Shown here: positions 33,474 to 41,395 of the stretch, piece after piece
Numbering within the stretch: the stretch's first letter is position 1
Layout of the letters: each line of letters opens with the position of its first letter
From: Eikenella halliae
GTDB lineage: Bacteria > Pseudomonadota > Gammaproteobacteria > Burkholderiales > Neisseriaceae
Reading direction: 5' to 3'
NCBI RefSeq assembly: GCF_001648475.1
Contig: NZ_LXSQ01000001.1
Span: 1-45,696 of the forward strand
DNA length: 45,696 nucleotides
Made by a program: the position numbers and the translations under genes
The notes under the pieces: model-generated
Databases searched by the model: none
The model's input: only the letters and a program-made list of their open reading frames with translations
Told to the model about the DNA's origin: nothing

Positions 33474-33534
33474 AGGGTTGAGTCCTGTCTACAATGGAAA
33501 AGCCAATAAAGTATGCCGCGGGCGCGGCCGTTTT

Positions 33535-33978
33535 TTAGCGGGAATCCTGCCTATCCAACGGCTTGCTCCGTTTCTTCCGCGCCTGCCCCCAACGTGCCCA
33601 CACGCGCAGGCGGCGCAGGCCTTCGGCATCGGCGGAATCCGGCCACACGGCTTGGTAAATCTGCCGGCCGCCGTCGGTTTGCCAGTGCAAAAGTTGCAAC
33701 CACGGCAGCACCATGCCGCCGCGCAGGGTGGCCGCCACGGCGATTTGCTGCGGCTGCAAAAACAGCACGGCCTCGCCGCCGCTGCCTACTGTGAGGCTGC
33801 CGATGGGCAACGGCCGGCGCAGAGCATACCAAGCGGCGGAAGCGGTGAGCGCGAGGCCGAGCAGGCGAAGCCAACCGGCGAAATACAGCAGCCAGATAAC
33901 GGCCAGCCACACCCATGCGACCAGCTGCAACACGCGCTGCAACCGCGAAGGCCGGAAGGCTACCTGAAAAGGCTGCAC
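33535..33978 (-). CDS. Probable YgfX-like membrane protein
   Basis: A 147-residue protein with two N-terminal membrane segments (VLQLVAWVWLAVIWLLYF and WLRLLGLALTASAAWYAL) followed by a soluble beta-rich part with Trp residues (MVLPWLQLLHWQTDGGRQIYQAVWPD) and a basic tail. The start FRPSRLQR and the overall plan resemble YgfX/CptA, which in E. coli lies next to sdhE and affects flavinylation or cytoskeletal proteins. No sdhE is adjacent here. Residues PFQVAFR at the very N-terminus come from a DUS at 33957. Function is uncertain. Confidence 0.6.
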   Translation of the reverse strand: MQPFQVAFRPSRLQRVLQLVAWVWLAVIWLLYFAGWLRLLGLALTASAAWYALRRPLPIGSLTVGSGGEAVLFLQPQQIAVAATLRGGMVLPWLQLLHWQTDGGRQIYQAVWPDSADAEGLRRLRVWARWGQARKKRSKPLDRQDSR

Positions 33979-33983
33979 GGCGG

Positions 33984-34340
33984 CTACATCATGTTGTCCA
34001 CCACGGGACTGACGCGGATATCATCGTCATCCGTGTCCAGCACCATGTCGTGGAATTCGAGGTCGAAAAAGCGGGCAAACAACTCGGGCGTGAGCTCCGG
34101 CCATTGCTCCTGCGGCACTTCCCACGAAGCAATCTCGCCGCTGAACACCTCGCGCCAGCGTTCGCCGAACAGGCCGGCGCTCTCTTCGGGCGTATCGGCC
34201 TGCGCCAACAAATACACGCTGCAGTTGCTGCGGATTTGGGCAAGGGTGAGGTCGGGCAGGTCGTCGCCGGTGCTTTTGAGCCAAGTGAGGAAGGCTTCGG
34301 TGGGCTTCACCACCACGGCGCTGCGGTCTACAAAATACAT
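33984..34340 (-). CDS. Conserved acidic protein, function unknown
   Basis: A 118-residue soluble protein with a strongly acidic C-terminus (VLDTDDDDIRVSPVVDNMM). MYFVDRSAVVVKPTEAFLTWL at the start and IRSNCSVYLLAQADTPEESA in the middle look like a compact alpha/beta domain. I think relatives occur in Neisseria, but no function is known to me. CAAGGAAATACC precedes the ATG. It lies 5 bases before the YgfX-like gene, so the two are probably co-transcribed. Confidence 0.7.
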   Translation of the reverse strand: MYFVDRSAVVVKPTEAFLTWLKSTGDDLPDLTLAQIRSNCSVYLLAQADTPEESAGLFGERWREVFSGEIASWEVPQEQWPELTPELFARFFDLEFHDMVLDTDDDDIRVSPVVDNMM

Positions 34341-34368
34341 GGTATTTCCTTGGGTTGGTTTTCGCGGT

Positions 34369-34492
34369 TTCAGGTAGCCTGTTCAACAAAAAGACAGGCT
34401 ACCTGAAAACATACGGTTCAAAATTATCAAACGCTTAATATAAGCAATCGGCTTTTCAGGCAGCCTGCCGGGCAAGATGCGGGCTACCTGAA
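34369..34492. repeat. DUS cluster including one AGGCTGCCTGAA word
   Basis: In the 203-base gap between the exonuclease III stop (34544) and the 33984 gene start (34340) lie DUS at 34369 and 34396, a variant at 34481 (GGGCTACCTGAA) and TTCAGGCAGCCT at 34455-34466. The last is the Simonsiella-type dialect AGGCTGCCTGAA, but differs from the local word by one base. No gene is visible. Confidence 0.7.
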
Positions 34493-34543
34493 ACCGATTT
34501 TCCGACAGGCCGGATTTCTAAAAAACCGGAACGCCGGCATCCG

Positions 34544-35317
34544 CTACAGCGGATAATCGTAATCCACCACCAGCGGGGCGTGATCGGAGAATTTCTCCTG
34601 CTTATAAACATGGGCGGAGCGGGCGCGCTCGGCCAGGGCGGGCGTGGCCATTTGGTAGTCGATACGCCAGCCCACGTCTTTAGCATAGGCCTGGCCGCGC
34701 TGGCTCCACCAGGTGTAGCCGGGCATTTCGGGATAGAGCGTGCGCCAAATATCCACCCAGCCCAGTTCGGCAATCACTTTGCCGATCCACTCGCGCTCTT
34801 CGGGCAGGAAGCCGGAGTTTTTCAGGTTGCCTTTCCAGTTTTTCAAGTCGATGTTTTGGTGTGCGATATTCCAATCGCCGCAGATCACGATATCGCGGCC
34901 TTGGGTTTTCAGCTCGCGCAACATCGGGTAGAAGGCTTCTAAGAAACGGAACTTCACCTGCTGACGCTCTTCCGAACTGCTGCCGGAAGGCAGGTAGAGC
35001 GAAATCACCGACAAATTGCCGAAATCAGCCTGAACGAAACGGCCTTCGGCATCGAATTCGGCAATCCCCATGCCGGTTTGCACACGATCCGGCTCGCGTT
35101 TGCTATACAGCGCCACGCCGGAATAGCCGCGCTTCTCGGCACAATGCCAAACACCGTGCATACCGTGCGGAGCCCTCATGCTGTCGTCCAAATCGGTTTC
35201 TTGAGCCTTGAGTTCCTGCACGCAGACGATATCGGCGCCGCTTGCGGCCAGGTATTCATAGAAGCCTTTTTTATAGGCAGAACGGATGCCGTTTACATTG
35301 GCAGAAATGATGCGCAT
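34544..35317 (-). CDS. xth: Exonuclease III-type AP endonuclease
   Basis: A 257-residue repair nuclease of the ExoIII/APE1 family that nicks 5' to abasic sites. Catalytic residues are visible: Asn in ISANVNGIRSA, Glu34-type in CVQELKAQE, the Asp/Asn in CGDWNIAH, YLPSGSSSEERQ, and the terminal Asp-His in KFSDHAPLVV. The sequence WWSQRGQAYAKDVGWRIDYQM is the substrate-binding region. It looks close to the Neisseria AP endonuclease NApe. A DUS-like word (AGGCAACCTGAA) lies inside. A single gene. Confidence 0.95.
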   Translation of the reverse strand: MRIISANVNGIRSAYKKGFYEYLAASGADIVCVQELKAQETDLDDSMRAPHGMHGVWHCAEKRGYSGVALYSKREPDRVQTGMGIAEFDAEGRFVQADFGNLSVISLYLPSGSSSEERQQVKFRFLEAFYPMLRELKTQGRDIVICGDWNIAHQNIDLKNWKGNLKNSGFLPEEREWIGKVIAELGWVDIWRTLYPEMPGYTWWSQRGQAYAKDVGWRIDYQMATPALAERARSAHVYKQEKFSDHAPLVVDYDYPL

Positions 35318-35357
35318 GGGTTTTCCAAATAAGGTTATTATTTGATTATACAGGGAA

Positions 35358-35388
35358 GAAGGCTACCTGAAATATTCAGGTAGCCTGT
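35358..35388 (-). terminator. DUS hairpin overlapping a stop codon
   Basis: AGGCTACCTGAA (35360-35371) and TTCAGGTAGCCT (35375-35386), only 3 bases apart, form a 12-base stem. The minus-strand TGA at 35378-35376 lies inside one arm, so the hairpin is both end of gene and probable terminator (followed by CTTCTTCCC). Confidence 0.65.
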
Positions 35389-35696
35389 TTAGCCAACGTT
35401 TGACGCCATACAAGATAATCACGCAACGGCGGCATAGGCGGGTTGATGCAATGCGGGCAAATGCCGGTTACATCTTCATCGTCGAACTCTTGGTGGAAGG
35501 CATCCGGATCAAAACGGGACTGCTGCATCACCGCCTGCACCAGTGCCTGCTGCTGCACCACATCAAATTCGTAGCCACTCAAAATTTCAGCCAACAGATC
35601 GGTTTCTGCCAGGCTGAAAGAGGCGATATTGTTTTGAATCATGCGTGCATAATCGGCATTCTGAATTTTTTGTTGTAATAAAAGAATAATGCTCAT
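35376..35696 (-). CDS. Small protein after comP, function unknown
   Basis: A 106-residue soluble protein, mostly helical (MSIILLLQQKIQNADYARMIQNN), acidic in the middle (FHQEFDDEDV), with a possible metal-binding ICPHCINPPMPP. I do not recognise it. Two ATGs adjoin (35699 and 35696); I used the second. It lies 28 bases downstream of comP on the same strand and could be co-transcribed. The last codons GCT ACC TGA come from a DUS, which supplies the stop. Confidence 0.6.
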   Translation of the reverse strand: MSIILLLQQKIQNADYARMIQNNIASFSLAETDLLAEILSGYEFDVVQQQALVQAVMQQSRFDPDAFHQEFDDEDVTGICPHCINPPMPPLRDYLVWRQTLAKQAT

Positions 35697-35724
35697 CAAA
35701 ATTTAGATTTTAATTAAAGAAAAA

Positions 35725-36198
35725 CTAATGCAATAATTCGCATTCTTGGTCGATATTATTACCGCCGGAAAACACTTCTTTATTATCGCAACGGCTACGG
35801 CTGCTTTGGCAAATCCGTACCGTTTGGTCTTGGTTAATCAATAAAACCCGTGGCTCTTTATTCACATCAAAAGCCACGGCTTTAATTGTATATTTATCTC
35901 CCAACACCCCGCGCGCATTGCCTTGGAATTTAATACAGAAATGCTGCGTTTGACTAACCGCCAATGCCGGCCAAGTAGTGGAAGTGGCTTTAAACGTTCG
36001 ATTTCTCGAATAAAAACGCTCCATCGCCCGACTATTTTCCAATAAAGCAGCATTAGCCTCTTCCAAACGGGATTTGCGTACAAACGATTGGTATGAAGGA
36101 TACGCAATAGCCGCCAAAATCGCCACTATGGCAATAATAATCATCAGCTCCATCAACGTGAAGCCGCGCTTAGTAGTGGGAAAAGATAAGCCGTTCAT
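35725..36198 (-). CDS. comP: Type IV pilin-like DUS receptor ComP
   Basis: A 157-residue minor pilin. The start at 36198 follows AAGGAG and gives a 12-residue prepilin leader ending KRG before FTLMEL (Glu5 present). The body reads AALLENSRAMERFYSRNRTF, then ATSTTWPAL, HFCIKFQGNARGVLGDKY and IKAVAFDVNKEPRVLL. Four Cys (88, 130, 137, 153) would give two disulfides. This matches my recollection of Neisseria ComP, the pilin that binds DUS at the pilus tip during uptake, much better than PilE, PilV or PilX. TATACT at 36237-36232 is a possible weak -10. It follows another pilin gene. The binding loop would be expected to read the local AGGCTACCTGAA. Confidence 0.8.
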   Translation of the reverse strand: MNGLSFPTTKRGFTLMELMIIIAIVAILAAIAYPSYQSFVRKSRLEEANAALLENSRAMERFYSRNRTFKATSTTWPALAVSQTQHFCIKFQGNARGVLGDKYTIKAVAFDVNKEPRVLLINQDQTVRICQSSRSRCDNKEVFSGGNNIDQECELLH

Positions 36199-36272
36199 GC
36201 TGTTGCTCCTTAGGAAAGTAACGGAGTGGACAGTATAAACGGCTTTGTTACCAAACGGAATAGAGGCCAATA

Positions 36273-36698
36273 CTAATATGGCTCACAATTGGTTCTGCTA
36301 TCTGACTGATCAATAGTATTGGCATCACAACGACTCATCGTTGTACCAATACTATTGAAGTAGATACCTTGAGTTTCGTTTGGATTTTTATTGGTCGGCT
36401 TAGCAAAAATTTCATAGCTATCTGATTGCGGGGCTCCGCCTACAAAGCCAATTGTGAAGAAATCAGTACTCGCAGGGGCAGATGCCGGATGGCTTGCATC
36501 CGTAAACGAACGAGCTTTGGTATACAACCGCTCCATATCTCGAGACTTGGCCATAATACTGGCTTTAGCCTGTTCCATACGAGATCTACGGATAAATGTG
36601 TCATAACTTGGGTAGGCTATAGTTGCCAAAATGGCTACTATTACAACAATTATCATCAACTCCATCAAGGTAAAACCTTGCATTTTCAACTTATTCAT
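36273..36698 (-). CDS. Type IV minor pilin
   Basis: A 141-residue prepilin with the short leader MNKLKMQG before FTLMELMIIVVIVAILATIAYPSY, so PilD would cut after Gly8. The globular part has a two-Cys D-region (Cys124 and Cys138) near the end, SRCDANTIDQSDSRTNCEPY. It shares its N-terminal helix almost exactly with ComP (FTLMELMII, AYPSY, RRSRMEQAKAS versus RKSRLEEANAA), so the two may be duplicates that diverged. AAGGGG precedes the ATG; a GTG three bases earlier is an alternative. Role unknown: a pilus subunit or a modulator of competence or adhesion. Confidence 0.8.
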   Translation of the reverse strand: MNKLKMQGFTLMELMIIVVIVAILATIAYPSYDTFIRRSRMEQAKASIMAKSRDMERLYTKARSFTDASHPASAPASTDFFTIGFVGGAPQSDSYEIFAKPTNKNPNETQGIYFNSIGTTMSRCDANTIDQSDSRTNCEPY

Positions 36699-36843
36699 CA
36701 CATCCCCTTTTTATTCTTATTTTCCCACAAGTATATTATTTGCTACCTACCTAATTTTTAGCCTAGTAGGTTTATCCCTATGGCAAGCACAACATTATTT
36801 GGCAACCCACCACATCTCAAAATAAGCCGATTTCAATCTAAAT

Positions 36844-37575
36844 TTAATCCGGCTGACTCCGAGCCCGATAAATCTCTTCCTTCATTTGCCGTATCGCTTC
36901 CGGCAAGCCCAAAAACACAGCTTGCGCAATGAGCGCATGACCAATATTCAGCTCGCGAATCGGCAAAATCCGTGCCACTGGCGCTACGTTGTGAATTGCC
37001 AAACCATGCCCAGCATTGACCACCAAACCCAATTCCGAAGCAAAATATGCCGCTTCTTCCAGGCGCAACAATTCGTTTTGCCGAACAGTATGAGAAGTTG
37101 CATCGGCATACGCGCCGGTATGCAGCTCAATGGCTTGCGCGCCAACATCACGAGCAGCCTTGATTTGTTGCTCATCCGCATCGATAAACAACGAAACGCG
37201 GATGCCGGCAGCATTTAATTGCTGCGTAAACTCCGCTACTGTCTGCTGTTGCGCCAGCACATCCAAGCCGCCTTCGGTGGTAACCTCCTGCCGTTTTTCC
37301 GGCACGATACACACATCTTCCGGCTGCACCTGTAAGGCGTTATCCAACATTTCTGTTGTCAGCGCCATTTCCAAATTCATACGGGTGCGGATTGCCTGCT
37401 TGATGGCGAACACATCTGCATCTTTGATATGGCGGCGATCTTCGCGCAAATGCAAAGTAATCAAATCCGCGCCGTGGGTTTCGGCAACCAAAGCTGCTTC
37501 CAACGGGCTGGGATAGCGCGTACCGCGCGCATTACGCAAAGTAGCAACGTGGTCGATATTAACGCCCAACAGCAT
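36844..37575 (-). CDS. pdxJ: Pyridoxine 5'-phosphate synthase
   Basis: A 243-residue TIM-barrel enzyme that forms pyridoxine phosphate from deoxyxylulose phosphate and 1-amino-acetone 3-phosphate. MLLGVNIDHVATLRNARGT is the diagnostic start, with AAAGGAAA upstream; the longer frame to 37617 is not used. LITLHLREDRRHI, NLEMALT, CIVPEKRQEVTTEGGLD, SLFIDADE, ELHTGAYAD and NAGHGL are the conserved strand ends lining the active site. Its usual neighbour recO is separated from it here by one gene. Confidence 0.97.
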   Translation of the reverse strand: MLLGVNIDHVATLRNARGTRYPSPLEAALVAETHGADLITLHLREDRRHIKDADVFAIKQAIRTRMNLEMALTTEMLDNALQVQPEDVCIVPEKRQEVTTEGGLDVLAQQQTVAEFTQQLNAAGIRVSLFIDADEQQIKAARDVGAQAIELHTGAYADATSHTVRQNELLRLEEAAYFASELGLVVNAGHGLAIHNVAPVARILPIRELNIGHALIAQAVFLGLPEAIRQMKEEIYRARSQPD

Positions 37576-37672
37576 CTTCTTTCCTTTCGGGTATCGAATT
37601 TTGCAATTTAGCTTCATGACTCACGCCGCAAAGGTAACTAAGCAACCGGCGTGCCATCTGCACGAAGCCATT

Positions 37673-38902
37673 CTAAGGTATTGCCAACACCGCACAATTA
37701 CACAAATCATCGCTCTCAAATGCCGTAATCTCGCCTGCCTCCAATCCGGGAACGGGGAACAGGCGTACAGTGAGCGGTTTGTTCAGGCGGAAGGCCATGG
37801 TGCCGGTGTCGCACATGATGTCGGCAATTTTCTCCGCCGGAGTGCTGCCGGCAATCGGCACGGTATCCAAACCGATGCCACATACGCTGCTGTAAGTGAG
37901 CAGGGAGCGGATATCGAACTGTTGCTTGCGGGTGGCCTCGGCCAAGCCTTCGTCTTCGGTTACCGCCAGCATCAGGCCGGAAAAACCCACGGCCTGCACC
38001 CGCTCCAGCGACTTGAACACACGGGTAAGCAGTGCGGATACTTCCACCGTACCGGCTGCGCCGAAATACGGCACGCGCATCAGCCGATACAGCTCCACCA
38101 TTGAAGTACAATTCTTTGACGGCGCCGCCGAAGTATCCATGCCGGCATAAGCCCAACCTGCATCCAAAGGCATGTCGGCCACACATTGCTGCACACGGTC
38201 GATGTGGTATTGCAGCGCCTCGCGCATGGCCGAATAGGCTACCTGAAAATATTGGGCATGCTCTGCCGGCTGATTATTTAATCCACGTAAGGCGGCAGCC
38301 AGCAAATCCGGCGTTTCCAAGCCCAACACAATGCAGTTGCCCTGCTCTGCGCGATGGTAGCCGGCGGGGAAATACGGAATCAGCGGCCGGCAATTGAAGT
38401 TTACCGTGAAATTGAAATTGCCCTCGCCGCGCGGCGTAATGCGGCCGATTTCCTGCATGGCCGCCACGCACAACTCAATGGTTTGCCTGTCTAAAAAACC
38501 ATTTTCATCCATGCCTACATTCACACAGGCATTACACAAATCGCCGTAATCGCGAATCAACTCCGGCAGCAGGGCGATTTCGTGCGCACCCACCGCCTCG
38601 CCAACAGCGAAACGGATACGCATCGCCTTTCCGTAATTCAATTCCTGCAAAATCTGCTGGATACGGGCCAAACCCTGCTTGGCGGTTTGCGCGTTTTCGG
38701 TATCCAAATATTCGCCGAATGGGTTTGACACCAGCCGTACCGACTGCACGGTATAGCCCGCCCGGGCAAACGATTCGGCCAATCGGTCGCATTGGCGCTT
38801 GGCTTCCGCCAACACACCAGCCCATAAATTACTATTTTTATTCAAACTGATAAACGCGGTAATCGCCCGCACGCGGCAAAGTTCGGTGTTGCGCAAATCC
38901 AT
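37673..38902 (-). CDS. UPF0210/DUF711 family protein
   Basis: A 409-residue soluble protein of the DUF711 (PFL) family, whose reaction is unknown although crystal structures exist for relatives. RVRAITAFI at the start, GDLCNACVNVGMDENGFLD, the GEGNFNFTVNFNCRPLIPYFPAGYH block, DAGWAYAGMDTSAAPSKNC and the C-terminal GIGLDTVPIAGSTPAEKIADIMCDTGTMAFRLNKPLTVRLFPVPG are the conserved parts. A DUS at 38236 encodes YFQVAY. Its common partner, a short ACT-domain protein (UPF0237), is not next to it. It sits between recO and pdxJ. Confidence 0.85.
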   Translation of the reverse strand: MDLRNTELCRVRAITAFISLNKNSNLWAGVLAEAKRQCDRLAESFARAGYTVQSVRLVSNPFGEYLDTENAQTAKQGLARIQQILQELNYGKAMRIRFAVGEAVGAHEIALLPELIRDYGDLCNACVNVGMDENGFLDRQTIELCVAAMQEIGRITPRGEGNFNFTVNFNCRPLIPYFPAGYHRAEQGNCIVLGLETPDLLAAALRGLNNQPAEHAQYFQVAYSAMREALQYHIDRVQQCVADMPLDAGWAYAGMDTSAAPSKNCTSMVELYRLMRVPYFGAAGTVEVSALLTRVFKSLERVQAVGFSGLMLAVTEDEGLAEATRKQQFDIRSLLTYSSVCGIGLDTVPIAGSTPAEKIADIMCDTGTMAFRLNKPLTVRLFPVPGLEAGEITAFESDDLCNCAVLAIP

Positions 38903-38945
38903 TTCTTTTTTTCCTCAAAATTATGATGTGATCGGAGGATAGAGG

Positions 38946-39686
38946 CTACCTGAAAGCCTGTATCTGCTGCAACACCTGCCGCGATTTAATTCCTTCCGGC
39001 AGGCGGAAATCCAGCAGCAGGCGGGTAATCCGGCGTGCCTGCTGCAAAGCGGCGGCATCGGTAAATTTGCCGTTTTGCAGCTGAATCAACACATCACCAT
39101 CTACCGCCACGCCAGGCTGCACTTCTGCCGGCGTCAGGCTATGCCGCTGCTCCAACGGCAGCACCGCATGTTCCGGCCGCAGCCAGTATTGCCGATCGGC
39201 TTCCACTGGGCAGCCCGCGCTGTCTTTCCGCAAGTCCGGTGCGTAGCCTGCCAGCGTGAGCAATGTCCACTCAAAACGGCGCAGCACGGCGGCGTGGTTC
39301 GGCTCGGTGCACAAAGTGCGCATCACCTGCTGTAAGGCCTCATACAGCGCAGGTTGTGGGTCTTCTCTGGCAGTGAGTTTCTGCACCAATTCATTTACAT
39401 ACAGCCCGCTCAGCAGCGCCCTGCCCTGCGGCTGCGGCCAGCCGCCCAGCCATTCGGCACGGTGCAGCGTTTTCAGTTCTTCCTTGCCATACCAGGCTAC
39501 CTGAACCGGCACGAACGGCACCAACACGCCGCGTAATTCGCTCTGCCGTTTGCGCGCGCTGCGCGCCACCACCGCCACCCGCCCGTAATCGCGGCTAAAC
39601 AGCTCCGCCAGCAGGCTGGTTTCGCGCCACGGCGTGGCCGACAACAAAAACGCCGGCTGGGAATCGATGCGGTTGGGCTGCTTCAT
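38946..39686 (-). CDS. recO: DNA repair protein RecO
   Basis: A 246-residue recombination mediator that helps RecA replace single-strand binding protein in the RecFOR pathway. The N-terminal OB fold reads PAFLLSATPWRETSLLAELFSRDYGRVAVVARSARKRQSELRG; the helical part contains LLSGLYVNELVQKLTARED and FEWTLLTLAGY. The C-terminal zinc-site Cys cluster of some RecO proteins is absent, which is common in proteobacteria. PVQVAWYG comes from a DUS at 39494. In transforming Neisseriaceae RecO also supports recombination of incoming DNA. Confidence 0.95.
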   Translation of the reverse strand: MKQPNRIDSQPAFLLSATPWRETSLLAELFSRDYGRVAVVARSARKRQSELRGVLVPFVPVQVAWYGKEELKTLHRAEWLGGWPQPQGRALLSGLYVNELVQKLTAREDPQPALYEALQQVMRTLCTEPNHAAVLRRFEWTLLTLAGYAPDLRKDSAGCPVEADRQYWLRPEHAVLPLEQRHSLTPAEVQPGVAVDGDVLIQLQNGKFTDAAALQQARRITRLLLDFRLPEGIKSRQVLQQIQAFR

Positions 39687-39755
39687 AACTCGTTAAAGAA
39701 CAATGGGAAAACGGCTGTTTGATTTTTCAGGTAGCCTTTAATCGGCAGCATACCG

Positions 39756-40733
39756 TCAGCCATACCGGCGGCGGCTGTCCGGCAGCGGTAAATCCGCCCA
39801 TTTCATCACTGAGGCCACTTCCGCCGCGTTTAGCTCATAAAACTGCCCGCGCTTCAACCGGTTGGGCAAACCAATCGGTCCGAAGCCGGTTCGTACCAGA
39901 CGGCTCACGGTAAGGCCGAAATACTCGAAAATGCGGCGCACTTCGCGGTTGCGCCCCTCTTTGAGCACCACATTATACCATTTGTTCACGCCTTCCCCGC
40001 CCTGGCTGTGGATGCGCTCCACCCGCGCCAGGCCGTCTTCCAGCATCACGCCCTCGCTGGTGAGCAGGCGCATCTCGTCCATGCCCAGCTCACCCAACAC
40101 GCGCACCGCATACTCGCGCTCCACTTCGAAGCTCGGGTGGGCAAAACGGTTGGCCAGCTCGCCGGAAGTGGTAAGGATCAGCAGGCCGCTGGTATTGATG
40201 TCCAAACGGCCGATGGCCACCCAACGGCTGCTTGCCGCCTGTGGCAAACGGTCGAAAATGCTCACGCGCCCCTGCGGGTCATCGCGTGACACAATCTCAC
40301 CTTCCTGCTTGTAATACAAGATGATACGCGGCAACCGATCCGACCATTTCAGCTTGATCACGCTGCCTTTCACCAACACCTGGTCTTCCGGCCGCACCTT
40401 ATCGCCCAGCTGCGCCACCTTGCCGTTCACCGTTACCCAACCGTTTTGAATCCACTCCTCCATCTCGCGGCGCGAACCCGCACCCGAAGCGGCCAATGCC
40501 TTTTGCAGGCGCACCGGCTCGATGCCGCTCAAATCGGAACGCTGTTCCTGCAAACGGCGCACTTGGCTCTGCACTTTTTGGTTAGCCGGGCGCACCGCCA
40601 GCTTTTTTGCCCGTGCCACGCGGGTTTTCGGCGCTTTTTCCGCTTCAGGCCGCTGCTGGCGCTTAGGGCTACCTGAAACTTTTTCATCGGCGCGGCGCGG
40701 ATTGCGTTTATTGGAATCACGTTGGTTTTTCAT
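39756..40733 (-). CDS. rluB: 23S rRNA pseudouridine synthase (RluB type)
   Basis: A 325-residue enzyme that makes pseudouridine in the peptidyl-transferase region of 23S rRNA (2605 in E. coli numbering). A basic N-terminal tail of about 70 residues comes first. An S4 domain follows (RLQKALAASGAGSRREMEEWIQNGWVTVNGKVA), then the RsuA-family catalytic domain with the nucleophile Asp in GRLDINTSGLLILT, and KEGRNREVRRIFEYFGLTVSRLVRTGFG. KVSGSPKR near the start is encoded by a DUS variant at 40667. RluB is more likely than RsuA or RluE because of size and the N-terminal tail. Confidence 0.92.
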   Translation of the reverse strand: MKNQRDSNKRNPRRADEKVSGSPKRQQRPEAEKAPKTRVARAKKLAVRPANQKVQSQVRRLQEQRSDLSGIEPVRLQKALAASGAGSRREMEEWIQNGWVTVNGKVAQLGDKVRPEDQVLVKGSVIKLKWSDRLPRIILYYKQEGEIVSRDDPQGRVSIFDRLPQAASSRWVAIGRLDINTSGLLILTTSGELANRFAHPSFEVEREYAVRVLGELGMDEMRLLTSEGVMLEDGLARVERIHSQGGEGVNKWYNVVLKEGRNREVRRIFEYFGLTVSRLVRTGFGPIGLPNRLKRGQFYELNAAEVASVMKWADLPLPDSRRRYG

Positions 40734-41074
40734 ATATTTACACTCCTAACTCGTGATGTTCATCAACGGTTCTTCTGCGGCAATAAGCGGCAGGGTTGGG
40801 TTGGGGAAAATGATGGAACAGGCTACCTGAAAACGAAGCCTCAATAAAGTAAAACAATAGGGCTGCTGCAAAGCAAACATCAGCAATGCCATCTGTTTTC
40901 AGGTAGCCCAAACGGTATCGCCGTTCAAAATAGAAACCAGACCATCCCGTGAAACGAGGTGCTTGAGCCGCAGTTTACGTTTACGGCACAATGTGCCGTA
41001 GATTGGCTGTTTTGCAATTTGCTCGGAAAATGGCGTTTTGGGGTTTGGCTTTAGGTGCCTCCCCGACACAGTGT

Positions 41075-41170
41075 TCATCCGAGAAAGTGGAAAAAGGCAA
41101 CCAGAAAGGCGATAAGCAGAAAACCCGCCAGCCACGGCAGCCACGGGCGTTTTTTGTTGGGGAGATACAT
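41075..41170 (-). CDS. Possible 31-residue membrane peptide
   Basis: MYLPNKKRPWLPWLAGFLL followed by IAFLVAFFHFLG: a basic N-terminus, then one 18-20 residue hydrophobic helix to the C-terminus. It would be a single-pass inner-membrane peptide. No ribosome site is visible before the ATG at 41170, and composition alone does not prove coding, so the call is weak. It lies in the patch with Kingella-type DUS. Confidence 0.35.
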   Translation of the reverse strand: MYLPNKKRPWLPWLAGFLLIAFLVAFFHFLG

Positions 41171-41218
41171 GATGTTGTTGTGTGCGAGTGGTTGAGAAAG
41201 GGGGATTGTAAACAAAAA

Positions 41219-41380
41219 AGGCAGCCTGAAAGGAGGGAATTTCTGGTTTTCGCTTTGCAAAAGCGTGTGGACGCGCTTTCAGGCTGCCTTTGGCGGGGTG
41301 GGGCGTTTGTGTGGGCAAAGATGAGTGCTGTTTGGTTTAAAGGCAGCCTGAAAGGAGGGAAATCCGTTTTCAGGCTGCCG
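41219..41380. repeat. Four Kingella-dialect DUS words
   Basis: AGGCAGCCTGAA at 41219-41230 and 41341-41352, its complement TTCAGGCTGCCT at 41278-41289, and TTCAGGCTGCCG at 41369-41380. They form two inverted pairs; the second lies 16-55 bases past the dehydrogenase stop and is a likely terminator. AAAGGCAGCCTGAAAGGAGG occurs twice. This word differs from the Eikenella DUS at two of twelve positions (AGGCAGCC versus AGGCTACC), so it is not a one-step variant. Confidence 0.85.
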
Positions 41381-41395
41381 TGCGAATGAACGGGG

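Larger units (their letters stand above)
40734..41395. other. Gap with mixed DUS dialects, no firm gene
   Basis: The left part (40820-40910) carries Eikenella-type DUS. A perfect stem-loop TACGGCAC-AAT-GTGCCGTA lies at 40982-41000. Just beside it, on the minus strand, a short frame reading RKRKLRLKHLVSRDGLVSIL and on to VWAT (stop at 40899, DUS-derived) has no clear start and may be a gene remnant. The right part (41219-41380) carries four Kingella-type DUS. A tiny membrane-protein frame is listed separately. Confidence 0.5.

Noticed and set aside
40899..41318. A 139-residue minus-strand frame in the gap after rluB
   Set aside because: It runs through DUS words and low-complexity sequence and has no ribosome site; only its last 30 residues look protein-like.
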